DNA from: Tenacibaculum mesophilum
GTDB taxonomy: Bacteria; Bacteroidota; Bacteroidia; Flavobacteriales; Flavobacteriaceae
Assembly: GCF_003867075.1 (NCBI RefSeq)
Contig: NZ_CP032544.1
Location: 2,102,001 to 2,166,000, forward strand
Length of the DNA: 64,000 nt
Reading direction: 5' to 3'
In this document: positions 9,511 through 17,098 of the stretch, piece after piece
How positions within the stretch are numbered: the stretch's first letter is position 1
Layout of the letters: every line of letters starts with the position of its first letter
The notes under the pieces: generated by a model
Seen by the model: only the letters and a program-made list of their open reading frames with translations
Told to the model about the DNA's origin: nothing
Databases searched by the model: none
Translations under genes and position numbers: made by a program

Positions 9511-9546
9511 AAAAAAGAGTAATCGAAAAAACGATTACTCTTTTTT
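9511..9546. terminator. Bidirectional intrinsic terminator between SPOR gene and purF
   Basis: A perfect 15-base stem (AAAAAAGAGTAATCG with its complement) and a 6-A loop. It has a T-run on one side and an A-run on the other, so it can end transcripts from both converging genes. Confidence 0.9.
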
Positions 9547-9566
9547 ATTTACTGGCTAATTAATTA

Positions 9567-11465
9567 TTAATAAGCCCTCTTATCATTTCCTTCATAAAAA
9601 TTTATAAATGCCTGATTTACCACCCTATGACCTCCATCAGTAGGATAATCTCCAGTAAAATACCAATCTCCTAAATTGTCTGGACAAGCTTTATGTAAAC
9701 CACTTACTGGCTGAAAAATCACCTCGACATCAGCTTTTATCTCTGCAGTTTTTAACATTTGTGCAATCTTTGCAGAAACTTCTTCATCTGTAAAAGGTGC
9801 ATAAATTTCCTTAACGTAGTTTATCACATCTTTATCTTCACTGTTTTCTTGTTGCTTACATTTTTGATACACTTCATCAACAATATGATACTGATTTGTT
9901 TCTTTTAACAATTCCAACGCAGCTTTAAAAGCAATAAAATCGTTAATCTTAGCCATATCAATACCATAACAATCTGGATAACGTATTTGAGGCGCAGAAG
10001 AAACTACTACTATTTTCTTAGGATTCAATCGATCCAAGATTTTAATAATACTTTTCTTCAAGGTAGTACCTCTTACAATACTATCATCAATAATTACTAA
10101 ATTATCTGTTGGTTTTACAACTCCGTAAGTAACATCATAAACATGCGCAACTAAATCATCACGACTACTATCATCTGTAATAAAAGTACGTAGTTTAGCA
10201 TCTTTAATCGCTATTTTTTCAAAACGTGGTCTTTTAGAAAGAATTTCAATTACTCTTTCTTTTGAAAGCTTTCCTTCACCCGCTAAAATTGCATCAGTCT
10301 TTTGCTGATTTAATACATCTTCAGCAGCTTCCATCATTCCAAAAAATGATGTTTCTGCCGTATTTGGTATGTAAGAAAACACTGAATTTTCTATATCACT
10401 ATCAATAGATTTTAAAACTTCAGGAAACACATATTTCCCTAAGTTTTTACGTTCTTCATAAATTGATGCATCACTTCCTCTTGAAAAATAAATACGCTCA
10501 AATGAACATGCTTTTTTGGGACGCTGTTCTAAAATTGGCGACATTGTTGTCTCTCCATTCTTTTTGATTATTAACGCATGTCCTCTTTCAACCTCTTTTA
10601 TTGACTCTATATCAACGTTAAAAACTGTTTGAATAACTGGACGTTCAGAAGCAACCACAACTACTTCATCGTCTTCATAAAAAAAAGCTGGACGAATAGC
10701 TGATGGGTCTCTCAACACAAACGCATCTCCATGCCCCAGCATACCTGCCATAGCATATCCACCATCCCAGTTTTTAGCCGAACGTTTTAAAATTCGTTGA
10801 ATATCTAGGTTATCTTCTATGTAAGGAGAAGCATCCTTTTTATTAAATCCTTCTTCTTTAGCTTTCAAATATAAATCTGAAACTTCCGACTGCAAGAAGT
10901 GTCCTATTTTTTCTAAAATTGTTACAGTATCAGTAGACTCTTTAGGGTGTTGACCTAATTCAATTAAATCATTTAACAAATGTTTAGAATTAGTCATATT
11001 AAAATTACCAGCAACAATTAAGCTCTGATGTTTCCAGTTACTCTGACGCAAGAAAGGATGTACACTCTCTATAGAGTTTTTACCAAAAGTACCGTAGCGA
11101 ACGTGTCCTAAAAATAGGTTTCCAATATACGGTACATTTTCTTCTTGCCATTTTACATCATCAACCCTATCTGGGTTCTCATCAAAAACTCCATTGATTC
11201 TATGGTTGATTTTACCAAAGATATCTTGAATCGGCTGTGATTGGTTGGAACGGATTCTGCTTATATATCTTGTTCCAGGCTCTACATTAAATTTTATACT
11301 TGCTAATCCAGCACCGTCTTGCCCCCGGTTGTGCTGTTTCTCCATTAACAGGTACATTTTATTTACACCATAAAACGCGGTACCGTATTTGTCTTTATAG
11401 TATTGTAATGGCTTCTTTAAACGAACCATTGCAATTCCGCATTCGTGTTTAATAGCGTCACTCAT
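9567..11465 (-). CDS. purF: Amidophosphoribosyltransferase (glutamine PRPP amidotransferase)
   Basis: Catalyses the first committed step of purine synthesis, PRPP plus glutamine to 5-phosphoribosylamine. The class II amidotransferase domain starts at Cys9 (HECGIAM) after a short propeptide, with QHNRGQDGAG at 44-53 and HVRYGTFG at 121-128. The phosphoribosyltransferase domain carries the PRPP loop VIIDDSIVRGTT at 457-468. At 632 aa it is longer than a typical PurF of about 500 aa. Bacteroidota often have this long form, sometimes beside a normal-length PurF, so a paralogous specialised role cannot be excluded. It lies downstream of the PfkB gene with a terminator between them, so it is probably transcribed separately. 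Confidence 0.88.
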   Translation of the reverse strand: MSDAIKHECGIAMVRLKKPLQYYKDKYGTAFYGVNKMYLLMEKQHNRGQDGAGLASIKFNVEPGTRYISRIRSNQSQPIQDIFGKINHRINGVFDENPDRVDDVKWQEENVPYIGNLFLGHVRYGTFGKNSIESVHPFLRQSNWKHQSLIVAGNFNMTNSKHLLNDLIELGQHPKESTDTVTILEKIGHFLQSEVSDLYLKAKEEGFNKKDASPYIEDNLDIQRILKRSAKNWDGGYAMAGMLGHGDAFVLRDPSAIRPAFFYEDDEVVVVASERPVIQTVFNVDIESIKEVERGHALIIKKNGETTMSPILEQRPKKACSFERIYFSRGSDASIYEERKNLGKYVFPEVLKSIDSDIENSVFSYIPNTAETSFFGMMEAAEDVLNQQKTDAILAGEGKLSKERVIEILSKRPRFEKIAIKDAKLRTFITDDSSRDDLVAHVYDVTYGVVKPTDNLVIIDDSIVRGTTLKKSIIKILDRLNPKKIVVVSSAPQIRYPDCYGIDMAKINDFIAFKAALELLKETNQYHIVDEVYQKCKQQENSEDKDVINYVKEIYAPFTDEEVSAKIAQMLKTAEIKADVEVIFQPVSGLHKACPDNLGDWYFTGDYPTDGGHRVVNQAFINFYEGNDKRAY

Positions 11466-11513
11466 TTAATTTCAAGTATTTAGTTGTGTTGTAGTTTTGT
11501 GTGTTGTATAAAA

Positions 11514-11539
11514 AAATCCGCAGCAAAAAGCGCGGATTT
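11514..11539 (-). terminator. Intrinsic terminator after the PfkB kinase gene
   Basis: Read on the minus strand, AAATCCGC pairs with GCGGATTT across a 10-base loop and is followed by an unbroken T-run. It begins just after the PfkB stop codon and separates that gene from purF. Confidence 0.8.
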
Positions 11540-11544
11540 ATAGC

Positions 11545-12471
11545 TTATGATAATGCTATATCAAATTGTGTTAATTCTTTAAACGCTTTTAAGCGTACTT
11601 GTACCTCTTCGCTAGTTAATGCCTCCATACGCTGTGTTCCGAATTTTTCAACACAGAACGATGCTAAGTTAGATCCATATATAATTGCACTCTTCATATT
11701 TTCGAATGAAATATCTTCGGTTTTAGCTAAATATCCGCAGAAACCTCCTGCAAAAGTATCTCCAGCTCCAGTTGGGTCGAACACCTCTGCTAATGGCAAT
11801 GCTGGTGCAAAGAACATATTTCCTTCATTGAATAATAAAGCTCCATGTTCCCCTTTTTTAATTACCACGTATTTTGGCCCCATTTCATGAATTTTCTTTG
11901 CTGCATTTACCAAAGAATATTCTCCACTTAACTGACGTGCTTCCTCGTCGTTAATTGTAATAACATCTACACGCTTTAATACTTCATGCAAATCGTTTAA
12001 TGCTATATCCATCCAAAAGTTCATAGTATCTAACACTACTAACTTAGGTCTTTCATTCATTTGATCTAATACCGATGCTTGTGTTAATGGATGTAAATTA
12101 CCTAACATTACAATAGGTGCATCTTTAAACGATTCTGGAACCACTGGTTGAAAATGTTCTAATACATTTAGTTCAGTTACTAAAGTATCACGAGAATTCA
12201 TATCATTATGATACTTTCCACTCCAAAAGAAAGTTTTTCCTTCTTTTACGATTTCCACTCCATCAGTATTAATTCCTTTATCGTTCATCATATCTAAGTA
12301 TGATTGTGGAAAATCTCCTCCAACTACAGAAACAACTCCTGTTTGCACTCCAAATTGTGAAGCTGCTAATCCTACAAATGTTCCTGATCCTCCTAAGATT
12401 TTATCAGTTTTTCCAAATGGTGTTTCTATAGCATCAAATGCTACTGTTCCTACTGCTAATAATTTACTCAT
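11545..12471 (-). CDS. PfkB-family carbohydrate/nucleoside kinase
   Basis: A 308 aa ribokinase-fold kinase that should transfer phosphate from ATP to a sugar or nucleoside. The N-terminal glycine-rich signature LGGSGTFVGLAASQFG (26-41) and the C-terminal PfkB signature DPTGAGDTFAGGF (232-244), with the catalytic Asp238 in GAGD, are both intact. The substrate cannot be told from sequence alone. Similar flavobacterial proteins are annotated as sugar kinases or adenosine-kinase-like, and the position directly upstream of purF is compatible with a link to ribose or purine salvage (inference). It is divergent from sufE. Confidence 0.88.
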   Translation of the reverse strand: MSKLLAVGTVAFDAIETPFGKTDKILGGSGTFVGLAASQFGVQTGVVSVVGGDFPQSYLDMMNDKGINTDGVEIVKEGKTFFWSGKYHNDMNSRDTLVTELNVLEHFQPVVPESFKDAPIVMLGNLHPLTQASVLDQMNERPKLVVLDTMNFWMDIALNDLHEVLKRVDVITINDEEARQLSGEYSLVNAAKKIHEMGPKYVVIKKGEHGALLFNEGNMFFAPALPLAEVFDPTGAGDTFAGGFCGYLAKTEDISFENMKSAIIYGSNLASFCVEKFGTQRMEALTSEEVQVRLKAFKELTQFDIALS

Positions 12472-12604
12472 AACTCTACTTAATATTTCTTCAACTGAAG
12501 AAATGTATTTGTTTCATTAAGTCTTTATAAATTACTAAGACTTAAATTTTTACTAATTATACTCATTAAGGCTTAAACTCTCATGTCAACTGCCTTTTTT
12601 GTCG

Positions 12605-12612
12605 TAATTTTG
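12605..12612 (+). promoter_or_regulatory. Candidate -7 box for the sufE gene cluster
   Basis: TAATTTTG matches TAnnTTTG and lies 51 bases before the sufE start. No clear -33 element was found. Confidence 0.4.
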
Positions 12613-12663
12613 CGTCTTTAATTAAAAACGGTCTTTTTGACTTTGCAAAAATAGTTTTAAAAA

Positions 12664-13089
12664 ATGACTATCAAAGAAATACAAGAAGAAATTATTGACG
12701 AGTTTTCTATGTTTGAAGACTGGATGGAGCGTTATGAGTACATAATAGAGCTAGGAAAATCGCTACCTTTAATAAGTGAAACTTACAAATTGGATGAAAA
12801 CCTAATTAAAGGATGCCAATCGAAAGTATGGTTACATTCTGAATTAAAAGGTGATACTATTGAGTTTACTGCCGATAGTGATGCTATTTTAACAAAAGGA
12901 ATTGTGGCTTTATTATTGAGGGTATTTTCTAACCAAACACCTAAGGCTATTTTAGACGCCGATACTGATTTTATTGATGAGATTGGCCTGAAAGAACATT
13001 TAAGCCCTACACGTGCTAATGGTTTAGTATCCATGGTAAAACAAATTAAAATGTACGCAATTGCACAGCAAAGCAAATTAGCGAATTAA
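12664..13089 (+). CDS. sufE: Cysteine desulfuration protein SufE
   Basis: A 141 aa sulfur-transfer partner of the SufS cysteine desulfurase. SufE takes persulfide sulfur onto a conserved cysteine and delivers it to the SufBCD scaffold. The active-site motif LIKGCQSKVW places that residue at Cys51. The C-terminal helix with LSPTRANGLVSMV is also typical. It heads a three-gene set with a MIP18-type protein (15 bases downstream) and DUF2480, an arrangement common at the end of Bacteroidota suf clusters. The rest of suf (BCDS) is not in the window. No irregularities. Confidence 0.95.
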   Translation: MTIKEIQEEIIDEFSMFEDWMERYEYIIELGKSLPLISETYKLDENLIKGCQSKVWLHSELKGDTIEFTADSDAILTKGIVALLLRVFSNQTPKAILDADTDFIDEIGLKEHLSPTRANGLVSMVKQIKMYAIAQQSKLAN

Positions 13090-13104
13090 AAGAAGTTTAG
13101 AATT

Positions 13105-13425
13105 ATGACTGAAGACAAATTAGAAGAATTAGGAGATAAAATTGTACGTGTATTAAAAACCATATATGACCCTGAAATACCTGTTGACATATATGAGTTA
13201 GGTCTAATTTATGATGTTTTTATATCAGAAGAAAATGATGCCAAAATATTAATGACATTAACTTCTCCTAACTGTCCTGTTGCTGAAACTTTACCTGTTG
13301 AAGTAGAAGAAAAAGTAAAAACTTTAAAAGAGATTAACAATTGCGAGGTAGAAATCACCTTCGATCCTACTTGGACTCAAGATATGATGAGTGAAGAAGC
13401 TAAATTAGAATTAGGAATGTTATAG
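13105..13425 (+). CDS. SufT/MIP18-type iron-sulfur cluster assembly protein (DUF59)
   Basis: A 106 aa DUF59/MIP18-family protein. YDPEIPVDIYELGLIYDV (21-38) is the family signature, and the reactive cysteine is Cys57 in LTSPNCPVAE. Such proteins help mature or deliver Fe-S clusters. The gene is in the same direction as sufE, 15 bases downstream, and is followed 38 bases later by DUF2480. This is the usual suf-associated context. Length matches the family. Confidence 0.92.
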   Translation: MTEDKLEELGDKIVRVLKTIYDPEIPVDIYELGLIYDVFISEENDAKILMTLTSPNCPVAETLPVEVEEKVKTLKEINNCEVEITFDPTWTQDMMSEEAKLELGML

Positions 13426-13463
13426 AGCAGTTAATATAACTTTAACCTTTTCAACTAAAAAAT

Positions 13464-13976
13464 ATGTCAGAAGAAATTATAAATAGAGTTGCTAATAGTA
13501 AGCTTACTACAATAGACCTTGAAGATTTTTACCCTGAGGGTAAACGTGTAATATTTGATATTAAGGATTGGTTATTTGAAGAATTAATTCTTCGTGAAAA
13601 AGATTTTAGAGAGACTGTAAAAAACCATGACTGGTCTCAATATCTAGATAGTTATGTTTCTTTAACTTGTTCTACTGATGCTATTATTCCTTCATGGGTT
13701 TATCTTTTACTGACCACTGAACTTACCCCTTTTGCTAAAAAGATTGTTGTTGGCGACTTAACATTATTAGAAACTGTAGTATATCAAGAAATAATTCAAC
13801 AGTTAGACACTTCTGAATATAAAGATAAGCCTGTAATAATAAAAGGATGTGCAAATAAGCCTATACCACCATCAGCATACACCTTACTAATTGAAAAAAT
13901 TAAACCTGTAGCTAAAACCATTATGTTTGGAGAGGCTTGTTCAACAGTACCACTTTATAAGAGAAAAAATAATTAG
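13464..13976 (+). CDS. DUF2480 family protein of the suf neighbourhood
   Basis: A 170 aa soluble protein without signal peptide or membrane helix, recognised as DUF2480. The body contains FYPEGKRVIFDIKDWLFEE near the N-terminus and three cysteines in conserved-looking settings: SLTCSTDAI, IIKGCANKPIP and FGEACSTVPL. The family is confined largely to Bacteroidota and is repeatedly encoded next to sufE and the MIP18-type gene. A role linked to iron-sulfur or sulfur metabolism is therefore plausible but unproven. The cysteines could bind a metal or accept sulfur (inference). Confidence 0.8.
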   Translation: MSEEIINRVANSKLTTIDLEDFYPEGKRVIFDIKDWLFEELILREKDFRETVKNHDWSQYLDSYVSLTCSTDAIIPSWVYLLLTTELTPFAKKIVVGDLTLLETVVYQEIIQQLDTSEYKDKPVIIKGCANKPIPPSAYTLLIEKIKPVAKTIMFGEACSTVPLYKRKNN

Positions 13977-14005
13977 ACTCGTATAATTCCTCAACTTAAT
14001 CACAA

Positions 14006-14956
14006 ATGAAAAAGCTGTTCTTAATCTTAATTTCTTGTTACTCCTTTTCTTTAGTTTCACAAGAAACTAAAAAAGATAGTATCTCAACTTTAGGTTTACA
14101 AAACTCCCCTTTAGACACTAGTTTTGCTTTCTACATATTTAACAAGCGAGTGTTTGCAGAGCCTTTAGTTAAGAAAAATCCACCAAAAAAATGGACTGTA
14201 ACTGGAAAATACACTTTTCTTTTTAATCAATCATCTTTTTCAAATTGGGCAGCAGGTGGTAACAATACCGTTGCTGGAAATATGACACTTGGTTATGACT
14301 TTAACTACAAAAAGAAAAAATGGAACTGGGATAATAAAATAATATCAGCCTATGGATTAAGTTATATAGATGGTCAAGGTATAAGAAAAACAGAAGATCA
14401 GTTTGAATACAATTCTCTTTTAGGGTTTAAAACTTCAAAATTATGGTTTTTATCTTTTTTTAGTAACTTTAAAACACAGTATACCAAAGGTTATGATTAC
14501 AAACAAGAACCTAAAGTAGCGGTTTCAGACTTCTTTTCTCCAGCATATTGGAGTTTTGGACCTGGTATGTTATGGAAACGGAATGATGACGCTAGAATAA
14601 ACATAGCTCCCGCAACTGCTCGTTATACTTTTGTTTCTGACGAATTTTCGGGAAAATATGGTGTAGATGAAGGTAAAAATACTAGCTTTAGTTTAGGTTT
14701 TAACTTATCTGCCTATTTTAAAAGCGAAATAATGGAGGACGTTACTATGGAAAGCATAGTTGCTGTGTATTCAGATTATTTAAACAAACCTCAAAATATA
14801 GATATTGATTATCAGTTAAACTTCTTTGTTAAAATTAATAAAAACCTATCTACCAATCTCAGTTTGCATACTATTATTGATGATGATGCCTCTAGCAGAG
14901 TACAGTTTAAAGAAGTTTTTGGGCTTGGTTTAAACTATATTTTTCATAAAACGTGA
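14006..14956 (+). CDS. DUF3078 outer-membrane beta-barrel protein, copy 1
   Basis: A 316 aa protein with a signal peptide (residues 1-18). After a 40-residue linker it has a repeated pattern of alternating aromatic and polar strands typical of a small outer-membrane barrel: NQSSFSNWAAGGNNTVAG, WNWDNKIISAYGLSY, FFSPAYWSFGPGMLWKR. The family is DUF3078, of unknown function. It is a clear paralogue of the next gene, sharing the whole barrel, but has an extra N-terminal segment (TKKDSISTLGLQNSPLDTSF). It ends in TGA, which shows TGA is used as a stop in this genome. Confidence 0.82.
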   Translation: MKKLFLILISCYSFSLVSQETKKDSISTLGLQNSPLDTSFAFYIFNKRVFAEPLVKKNPPKKWTVTGKYTFLFNQSSFSNWAAGGNNTVAGNMTLGYDFNYKKKKWNWDNKIISAYGLSYIDGQGIRKTEDQFEYNSLLGFKTSKLWFLSFFSNFKTQYTKGYDYKQEPKVAVSDFFSPAYWSFGPGMLWKRNDDARINIAPATARYTFVSDEFSGKYGVDEGKNTSFSLGFNLSAYFKSEIMEDVTMESIVAVYSDYLNKPQNIDIDYQLNFFVKINKNLSTNLSLHTIIDDDASSRVQFKEVFGLGLNYIFHKT

Positions 14957-15025
14957 CTTTTAATACAATATTATTGTCTAACTTCTATGTTAAACATTTA
15001 TACACTTTAATTTAAAACTATTAAA

Positions 15026-15865
15026 ATGAAAAAATTATTAGCTATTGCTGTTATGTTTGGAGCTTTAACAGCTAATGCTCAAGAAGAAAAAAAAGAAGAG
15101 CCTAAAGAAGGATGGAAAAGGAGTGGTAACATCTCTTTTCTATTCAATCAGTCCGCTTTTAATAACTGGTTAGCTGGTGGAACAAATAATATTTCTGGTA
15201 CCATTGGGTTAAATTATGATTTTAATTACACCAAAGGTGACTGGACTTGGGATAATAAACTAATTGCTTCTTATGGTTTAACAAAGTTAAAAGGAGAAGC
15301 AATGCAAAAAACAGATGACCGTTTAGAGTTAAACTCTTTATTAGGTAAAAAAGCTAGTGGGTATTGGTATTATTCTACTTTTTTTAACTTTAAGACTCAA
15401 ATGTCTTCTACATATGTTTCTGGCGAGCAAACATCTCATTTCTTTTCTCCTGCCTACTTCCAATTTGGACCAGGTATGTTATGGAAAAAACACGACAATT
15501 TAAAAGTAAACATCGCTCCTGCAACTTCTAAACTAATTTATGTACACAAACACCTAACAGACTTAGGACCTGCTTTTGGAGTAGAACAAAACGAGACTAC
15601 TCGTTATGAACTAGGTGCTGCGGTTAATGCTTACTATAAATTAGACGTTATGAAAAATGTGTCTGTTGAAAATATACTAAACTTATACAGTAACTACTTA
15701 GAAGATTTTCAAAATGTTGATATAGATTACACTGTTAATGTGGTAATGAAAGTTAATAAATACCTTTCTGCAAACCTTTCTATGCAAGCTATTTATGACG
15801 ACAATGCTTTCAAAGGGTTCCAAACTAGAGAAGTGTTTGGTCTAGGAGTAAATTACGGTTTCTAA
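15026..15865 (+). CDS. DUF3078 outer-membrane beta-barrel protein, copy 2
   Basis: A 279 aa paralogue of the preceding gene, 69 bases downstream in the same direction. The signal peptide ends at TANAQ (19). A short charged linker (EEKKEEPKEGWKRSG) leads into the barrel, where NQSAFNNWLAGGTNNISG, WTWDNKLIASYGLTK and SPAYFQFGPGMLWKK align strand for strand with copy 1. It is predicted in the outer membrane; function is unknown. The pair is a tandem duplication, and a strong terminator follows this copy. Confidence 0.82.
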   Translation: MKKLLAIAVMFGALTANAQEEKKEEPKEGWKRSGNISFLFNQSAFNNWLAGGTNNISGTIGLNYDFNYTKGDWTWDNKLIASYGLTKLKGEAMQKTDDRLELNSLLGKKASGYWYYSTFFNFKTQMSSTYVSGEQTSHFFSPAYFQFGPGMLWKKHDNLKVNIAPATSKLIYVHKHLTDLGPAFGVEQNETTRYELGAAVNAYYKLDVMKNVSVENILNLYSNYLEDFQNVDIDYTVNVVMKVNKYLSANLSMQAIYDDNAFKGFQTREVFGLGVNYGF

Positions 15866-15883
15866 AAAATAAAACATCAAGGT

Positions 15884-15920
15884 AAAACCTCAAGAACGTG
15901 TTCTTGAGGTTTTCTTTTTT
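15884..15920 (+). terminator. Intrinsic terminator after the DUF3078 pair
   Basis: AAAACCTCAAGAA pairs with TTCTTGAGGTTTT across a 4-base loop and is followed by TCTTTTTT, 19 bases after the stop codon. Confidence 0.88.
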
Positions 15921-15948
15921 ACGTATTTTAGCCTAAAAATTTTAACAA

Positions 15949-17022
15949 ATGACTTTATTAATTGTTTACGCCACCTTATCTATATTTTTCTCTTTTTTAT
16001 GCTCCATACTAGAAGCTGTACTATTAAGTGTAACTCCTACCTTTGTAAATGTAAAAAAGAAAGAAGAAAAAGCTTATGCAAGCGATCTTGAAACATTAAA
16101 GAAAGATGTAGACAAACCTCTTATTGCTATTTTAACTGTAAACACAATTGCTCATACCGTAGGTGCTATACTTGTTGGTGCTCAAGCAAAAAAAATATTT
16201 AGTGATGAAGGAAACGGTGTTTTTATCGTTTCTGCTATAATGACAATTTTGATTTTAGTTGCCTCTGAAATTATTCCTAAAACCATTGGCGCTACTTACT
16301 GGAAATCTTTAGCTGGCTTTACAACTAAAGCTTTAAATGTGCTGATTTTCTTTTGTAAATACACCGGTATCATATGGATACTTCAATTATTTACTAAACT
16401 ATTTGGTAAAGGAGCACATGGAGAAAGTGTTTTAAGTAGAGAAGACTTTTCTGCAATGACAGATATTGCTGAGCAAGAAGGTGTTTTTCATGAAAGTGAA
16501 GGTAAAGTAATTAGAAACATGCTTAACTTTAAAGAAGTTCAAGCTAAACATATTATGACACCTCGTACAGTACTTACTACTGCTGATGAAAACCAAAGTA
16601 TTGAATCTTTTTTTAATGAAAACAGACCTTTACGCTTTTCTAGAATACCTGTATATGCTGAAAATCCAGATAATATAACTGGATATGTTCTAAAGGACCA
16701 ATTATTACTTTCTTTGGTTGATAATAAAGGAAATGAACCTTTAAAAACAATTAAAAGGGAAATTATAATAGCTAGTAGAGAGTTATCTATTCCTAATTTA
16801 TTTGAAAAACTAATTGAACAAAGAGAACATTTAGCTTTAGTTGTAGATGAATATGGAGCTGTTAGCGGTTTAGTAACCCAAGAAGATGTTATAGAGACTC
16901 TTTTAGGTTATGAAATAATGGATGAGAGTGATAACGTTGCTAATTTACAAAGCTTAGCTAGAAAAAGCTGGGAACAACGCGCTAAACGACTAGGAATTAT
17001 TAATGATTATGAAAATGAATAA
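15949..17022 (+). CDS. CNNM/DUF21-CBS membrane protein (HlyC/CorC family)
   Basis: A 357 aa member of the CNNM/CorC family associated with Mg2+/Co2+ transport. Residues 1-145 form the DUF21 transmembrane domain, with about four helices and the signature SEIIPKTIGA. A linker with LSREDFSAMTDIAEQEGVF follows, then a pair of CBS domains (about 195-315; HIMTPRTVL and DEYGAVSGLVTQEDVIETLLG). It stops shortly after the second CBS domain and lacks the C-terminal CorC/HlyC domain of longer relatives; shorter forms like this are common in flavobacteria. CBS domains usually sense adenine nucleotides. The gene is flanked by terminators on both sides and is probably monocistronic. Confidence 0.88.
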   Translation: MTLLIVYATLSIFFSFLCSILEAVLLSVTPTFVNVKKKEEKAYASDLETLKKDVDKPLIAILTVNTIAHTVGAILVGAQAKKIFSDEGNGVFIVSAIMTILILVASEIIPKTIGATYWKSLAGFTTKALNVLIFFCKYTGIIWILQLFTKLFGKGAHGESVLSREDFSAMTDIAEQEGVFHESEGKVIRNMLNFKEVQAKHIMTPRTVLTTADENQSIESFFNENRPLRFSRIPVYAENPDNITGYVLKDQLLLSLVDNKGNEPLKTIKREIIIASRELSIPNLFEKLIEQREHLALVVDEYGAVSGLVTQEDVIETLLGYEIMDESDNVANLQSLARKSWEQRAKRLGIINDYENE

Positions 17023-17041
17023 TAACTTTAGTCTATAAAAT

Positions 17042-17077
17042 AAAAAAGAGGCGTGAACAAATTCACGCCTCTTTTTT
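17042..17077. terminator. Bidirectional terminator between CNNM gene and TonB-dependent receptor
   Basis: A 16-base perfect stem (AAAAAAGAGGCGTGAA with its complement) around CAAA, with an A-run and a T-run on its sides. It serves both converging genes. Confidence 0.9.
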
Positions 17078-17098
17078 ATTTTATAATTTAAACTATTT

